From contig CANEVK010000017.1 in the NCBI GenBank assembly GCA_947442115.1, forward strand, positions 1-16,689: DNA of 16,689 nucleotides. Reading direction: 5' to 3'. This DNA is from Bacteriovoracaceae bacterium. GTDB lineage: Bacteria > Bdellovibrionota > Bacteriovoracia > Bacteriovoracales > Bacteriovoracaceae. The position numbers and the translations under genes were made by a program. Below, piece after piece: positions 13,738 to 16,689 of the stretch; the stretch's first letter is position 1, and every line of letters starts with the position of its first letter. A model generated the notes under the pieces. That model was given only the letters and a program-made list of their open reading frames with translations. It had not been told where the DNA came from and made no database searches.

Positions 13738-14847
13738 GTTTTTACCATAAAGAACGTATTGAGCATAAGGAGTAATCAATTCTGGATCCAATGGCCGTCG
13801 TGACGGTGAATCCGGGCTTTGATAACAGACGAGTGCTTTTTGAGAGCAAAGGACGGCCAAGCTGAGCCTTTTGGAAACTTTAATAAAGACTCCCTTGATG
13901 TCCTCGCCGTTTGGCCCAGAAACCTTTCCCATATAAGGCATAAGCAATGTTTTAAAATTCAAACGTAGTTTTGCTAAGAGCAAAACTTTCTGCCATTTAT
14001 TTAGTGTTTTATTCTTTACTAAAGATAGCTTTTCCAGGGGATCAGGATAATTAATACTAAAACCCACTGGAATCCCATTGAGTTCCACAATATAGGAAGT
14101 AAGTGGGTGGGCAACATACCTAAAATCATCATAAATTGACTTAAACTGTTCAAATGTTATCGATTCAAATTCAGTCATCTGATTAAATGATTTTAAAAAA
14201 AGGTCATAGACAATTTTTAGCTCCTCATCCCATTTACTAAAATTTATACATCGGACTGTAACGGCCTCATCATGAGAATTTTTTCTTTCTTTTAGCTTTT
14301 TTCTTTTTGTCATGAAATTAAGAAAAGATGAAAACCTTTTAATGAGAAAAGTATCCCAGGTTCCTATAATCTTGAAACCGGCGGTCAAAAAAAGATGATG
14401 ATAATAATCTGGATATATAGGCTCACCAAAATAAGCAGGCCCAGATGAAAAAGAACGGATACGATAACGAACAAAAAAATTAATATCCACAGGTGTTTTA
14501 ATTTGATTAATGCCAATTGACTTCGCAAAGACCTCTACCTTTTGCATCATCAAAAGCGCTACATTTTCATCTTGAATCCAATCAATAAAGCCAAGGTTTC
14601 CAATTTTTGATTTATTTCTCCAACTTAAAATAGCTTTTGCGACCAAATCTCCATTTTGATAAACCATAAATCCGACCCACTGATAATCAGCGGAGAATGG
14701 TGAATTTGGGTGAAGAAGCTTCTTATAATCTTTTAGATCCTCAGGAAAATAAGTAGGTAAATCGCCCTGGATTTTCTGCTTTAAATCGATCATCTCCTGA
14801 ATTTTCTGATCATCCCAATGATGAAGCTGCTTAAATTGAAGACTCAT
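13729..14847 (-). CDS. Tandem GNAT-like acyltransferase (YghO-like), 372 aa
   Basis: Probably transfers an acyl group from acyl-CoA or acyl-ACP to an amine or hydroxyl. The N-terminal half has GNAT-like elements: VGFMVYQNGDLVAKAILSW (58-76), then GFIDWIQDENVALLMMQKVEVFAKSIG (86-112) and a strand INQIKTPVDIN. This is followed by PDYYHHLFLTAGFKIIGTWDTFLIK (146-170), where the P-YY-L-GF pattern is typical of YghO-like double-GNAT proteins. A Lys/Arg-rich linker (180-190) leads to a second GNAT-like half with ELNGIPVGFSINYPDP (255-270). A textbook acetyl-CoA loop (R/Q-x-x-G-x-G/A) is not obvious, so activity is uncertain. The start codon overlaps the stop of the upstream gene as ATGA (14844-14847), which implies translational coupling. 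The family call rests on memory of the pattern only. Confidence 0.6.
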   Translation of the reverse strand: MSLQFKQLHHWDDQKIQEMIDLKQKIQGDLPTYFPEDLKDYKKLLHPNSPFSADYQWVGFMVYQNGDLVAKAILSWRNKSKIGNLGFIDWIQDENVALLMMQKVEVFAKSIGINQIKTPVDINFFVRYRIRSFSSGPAYFGEPIYPDYYHHLFLTAGFKIIGTWDTFLIKRFSSFLNFMTKRKKLKERKNSHDEAVTVRCINFSKWDEELKIVYDLFLKSFNQMTEFESITFEQFKSIYDDFRYVAHPLTSYIVELNGIPVGFSINYPDPLEKLSLVKNKTLNKWQKVLLLAKLRLNFKTLLMPYMGKVSGPNGEDIKGVFIKVSKRLSLAVLCSQKALVCYQSPDSPSRRPLDPELITPYAQYVLYGKNLE

Positions 14848-16689
14848 AAAATTTGTATCTCACCAGTTGAGCCATTTATCTTTAATTGATCACCTGTTTT
14901 TAAAAGAGTGGTTGCATTTTTAACTCCTACAATTGTAGGAAGGCCTAACTCTCGTCCAATAATCGCCGTATGAGACAGCATAGACCCCTTTTCTGAAATA
15001 AGACCTCGGCTTTGAGACATAATATAAACCCAGGCCGGATCGGTATTTTTTGTTACAAGAATAAAGTTTTTAACATCAAAATTAAATATATCTTGAGGTT
15101 TTTCTAGGACAAGTGCCACACCAAGGGATTCACCCGGAGAAACACCTAAACCATTCAAGCTTCTAGAATGAGAAACTGGCCTCGATTCAAGATCCAAGTA
15201 ATCCTCTCCCTCAGTCCAGATTAAAAATTCGGGGTAAGTTTTCTCCCTCTTTTTCCAATCTCGATTTTTTATCAATGTTTCGACCTCTTCTCTTGATAAA
15301 TGCCCTTGAGCAAAGGCCAGCCACTCTTCATGATTAAGTGAAAAGAAGTCTGTTAGATTAAATTTCTTAAAAGATTGATCTTCTGCCATTAACTGACCAG
15401 CGAGTTTAATAATGAGTTCGCGATAGTAATGATAAAAACGCCCTCTCCAAAGCCTCGAACTTTCCCTGTACTCAATACATTCTCGGGTAAACCTCAAAAA
15501 CCAATTTTCTATCATTGAAAATTTGACATCGGATTTTTTTAGATATTTCGATTCACCTTCCAAAGGGGGAACAGATTGTCCACGAGTCCACTTAATTAAT
15601 TGCTGCAAAAGAACAGGGTCATTCTTTATTGGCAAACTCTCAAGCTTCAACTCCTCAAAAGATCGGTCACCATATTCAGAAATAAATTTCTTCAATTTTT
15701 TAAGTTCTTTATCAAATCCCATATGTAAAAGTTTTTGAAAAATCTCTGTGTAGGGATCAATATTACTTTTTATTTCAAATTGAATAAAAGTATTTAAAAA
15801 TTCAGGGGAAAGATCACTCATCAAATGATTAAAGGCAGCAAGTGGCTTTACAGATTCAAGACTATTTTCTGTTTTAAGTATATCTACCAGTAAAGATTCT
15901 GAGAGCCCCTTCTTCTTGATTGTCCTTTCCAAAAAGCTTAAACCAATCATAATAAAAAAATCATTAATAATAGTAAGTCCAAAATTCATTTTCCTGTCTA
16001 ATAATTCATTCAAATAAAGAATAGTTTCGTAAGAACTCTTCAGTTTATTTGTATCTGCTTCGATTTTTTTTCCTAAAAGTTCAAAGGAGCCCAATAAATC
16101 TGGAAATATTCTTTTTCTTAAGAGAGCTATTTTCAGAAAATGAAATGAAGTGATGAAATTATCAAAAAGACTACCTTTTGTATCATGGTATGGAATAACC
16201 ATTCCCTCAAGCTTTCCACCAATCATCTTATGCCAATTTTGAATATTCTTATCTCCACCCGGGGAAGCCCTCAAGGCAGCATAATAGTGCTCTAAATTAT
16301 AATAAAGATGGGCATCAATATGAGCGATTAGATTTTGTGTATGTGTTTTAATTTTTTCTTTTCTTTCCGCTCGCATTCCTAAATGTTCGGCTGATTCTAA
16401 AAATACGTTCTCATAAGCTTTTTGTACAAATTTTGCAGTGAGTGGACTAACGACCCCTGGATAAGACTCTGAAAGATTGGTGTCTGCATAAACGCCAAGT
16501 GGCCTAAAAGTTCTCGTTATTGGCCGAATTTGAAAAATATAAAGTTTTTCTTGAGAAATACCCCATTCAATATCTGCTGGACCTTTAAATTTTTTCTCAA
16601 GCCTTAGAGCTTCACTGAGGAGCTGGGCAATTTCACTTTCATTTAAGACATGATCGCCCATCTTAGAATGGAGGTCTCCCATGCGATTA
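14844..16689 (-). CDS. PEP-synthase/rifampin-phosphotransferase-like enzyme, 5' end outside window
   Basis: Only the C-terminal 614 or so residues are seen; the frame stays open to the window edge, upstream of the ATG at 16682. The visible part starts at the end of an ATP-grasp domain: the helix LLSEALRLEKKF, then GPADIEWGI and IFQIRPITR (residues 34-57 from that ATG). A long, mostly helical central region (about 60-500) follows. The C-terminal swivelling-His domain includes GLGVSPGESLGVALVL, FILVTKNTDPAWVYIM and SEKGSMLSHTAIIGRELGLP, with catalytic His571. The protein ends right after this domain. True PEP synthase and PPDK have a further PEP/pyruvate TIM barrel; its absence matches rifampin phosphotransferase and, as I recall, the PigC/TamQ-type condensing enzymes. 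The likely chemistry is ATP to a phospho-His to a small acceptor; the acceptor is unknown. It is coupled to the downstream GNAT by ATGA. Confidence 0.8.
   Translation of the reverse strand, partial: NRMGDLHSKMGDHVLNESEIAQLLSEALRLEKKFKGPADIEWGISQEKLYIFQIRPITRTFRPLGVYADTNLSESYPGVVSPLTAKFVQKAYENVFLESAEHLGMRAERKEKIKTHTQNLIAHIDAHLYYNLEHYYAALRASPGGDKNIQNWHKMIGGKLEGMVIPYHDTKGSLFDNFITSFHFLKIALLRKRIFPDLLGSFELLGKKIEADTNKLKSSYETILYLNELLDRKMNFGLTIINDFFIMIGLSFLERTIKKKGLSESLLVDILKTENSLESVKPLAAFNHLMSDLSPEFLNTFIQFEIKSNIDPYTEIFQKLLHMGFDKELKKLKKFISEYGDRSFEELKLESLPIKNDPVLLQQLIKWTRGQSVPPLEGESKYLKKSDVKFSMIENWFLRFTRECIEYRESSRLWRGRFYHYYRELIIKLAGQLMAEDQSFKKFNLTDFFSLNHEEWLAFAQGHLSREEVETLIKNRDWKKREKTYPEFLIWTEGEDYLDLESRPVSHSRSLNGLGVSPGESLGVALVLEKPQDIFNFDVKNFILVTKNTDPAWVYIMSQSRGLISEKGSMLSHTAIIGRELGLPTIVGVKNATTLLKTGDQLKINGSTGEIQIL

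Noticed and set aside
14844..16689. Calling this gene phosphoenolpyruvate synthase (ppsA).
   Set aside because: The protein ends directly after the swivelling-His domain and has no PEP/pyruvate-binding barrel, so pyruvate phosphorylation is unlikely.
10813..16689. A link to sphingolipid or phosphonolipid synthesis, which is known in some Bacteriovorax-type bacteria.
   Set aside because: No serine palmitoyltransferase-like, PEP mutase or phosphonopyruvate decarboxylase gene is visible here, and the organism itself is only inferred.
1..16689. CRISPR arrays, tRNA or rRNA genes, insertion sequences, attachment sites and long repeats.
   Set aside because: Reading through the window I saw no regularly spaced repeats, no cloverleaf-like gene, no transposase and no flanking direct repeats.

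Overview
The window is AT-rich chromosomal DNA packed with genes, from what looks like a Gram-negative, double-membrane bacterium. Evidence for this is a set of secreted beta-barrel outer-membrane proteins, a lipoprotein lytic transglycosylase, Lgt, and a relative of the LPS regulator YejM/LapC. The mix of envelope genes and unfamiliar proteins suggests the Bdellovibrio/Bacteriovorax lineage (Bdellovibrionota), but that is an inference from style; no rRNA or other phylogenetic marker is present.

Left part (1-9803), mostly envelope and housekeeping. The tail of a DUF3095-type gene enters from the left and meets the tail of mtgA (monofunctional peptidoglycan glycosyltransferase). Diverging from mtgA across only 27 bp is rlmC (23S rRNA m5U methyltransferase, RumB type), whose tail overlaps a yejM/lapC-like inner-membrane pseudo-hydrolase gene. 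Upstream of that lie two beta-barrel outer-membrane protein genes, each followed by its own hairpin terminator. Next come a 367-residue protein of unknown function, a strong bidirectional terminator, and an MltD-type lytic transglycosylase lipoprotein with LysM domains. A small secreted protein of unknown function and lgt (prolipoprotein diacylglyceryl transferase) converge on a shared TTAA stop.

Right part (9840-16689), the most unusual region. An unrecognised 261-residue protein gene diverges from a 974-residue fusion. The fusion's N-terminal half is a class III PLP aminotransferase. Its C-terminal third resembles cyanobacterial acyl-ACP reductase (AAR), including the FACxAE active-site cysteine. 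Converging on it is a translationally coupled pair: a PEP-synthase/rifampin-phosphotransferase-like enzyme (cut by the window edge) and a tandem GNAT-like protein. Acyl thioester reductase plus aminotransferase predicts long-chain aldehyde and then long-chain amine. An ATP-dependent swivelling-His enzyme and an acyltransferase next door would suit further elaboration. The logic resembles prodigiosin/tambjamine pathways (reductase-transaminase enzymes PigE/TamH and PEP-synthase-like condensing enzymes PigC/TamQ), but the reductase is of a different family. I infer an undescribed alkyl-amine or amine-lipid pathway.

Expression style: several genes lack a Shine-Dalgarno sequence and instead have a -10-like hexamer 5-10 nt before the ATG (rlmC, yejM-like, the 175-aa gene, lgt, the fusion and the 367-aa gene), which suggests leaderless transcripts. 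The two outer-membrane protein genes, mltD and the 261-aa gene have good ribosome binding sites. No tRNA, rRNA, CRISPR array, insertion sequence or long repeat was seen, and no gap between genes exceeds about 220 bases.
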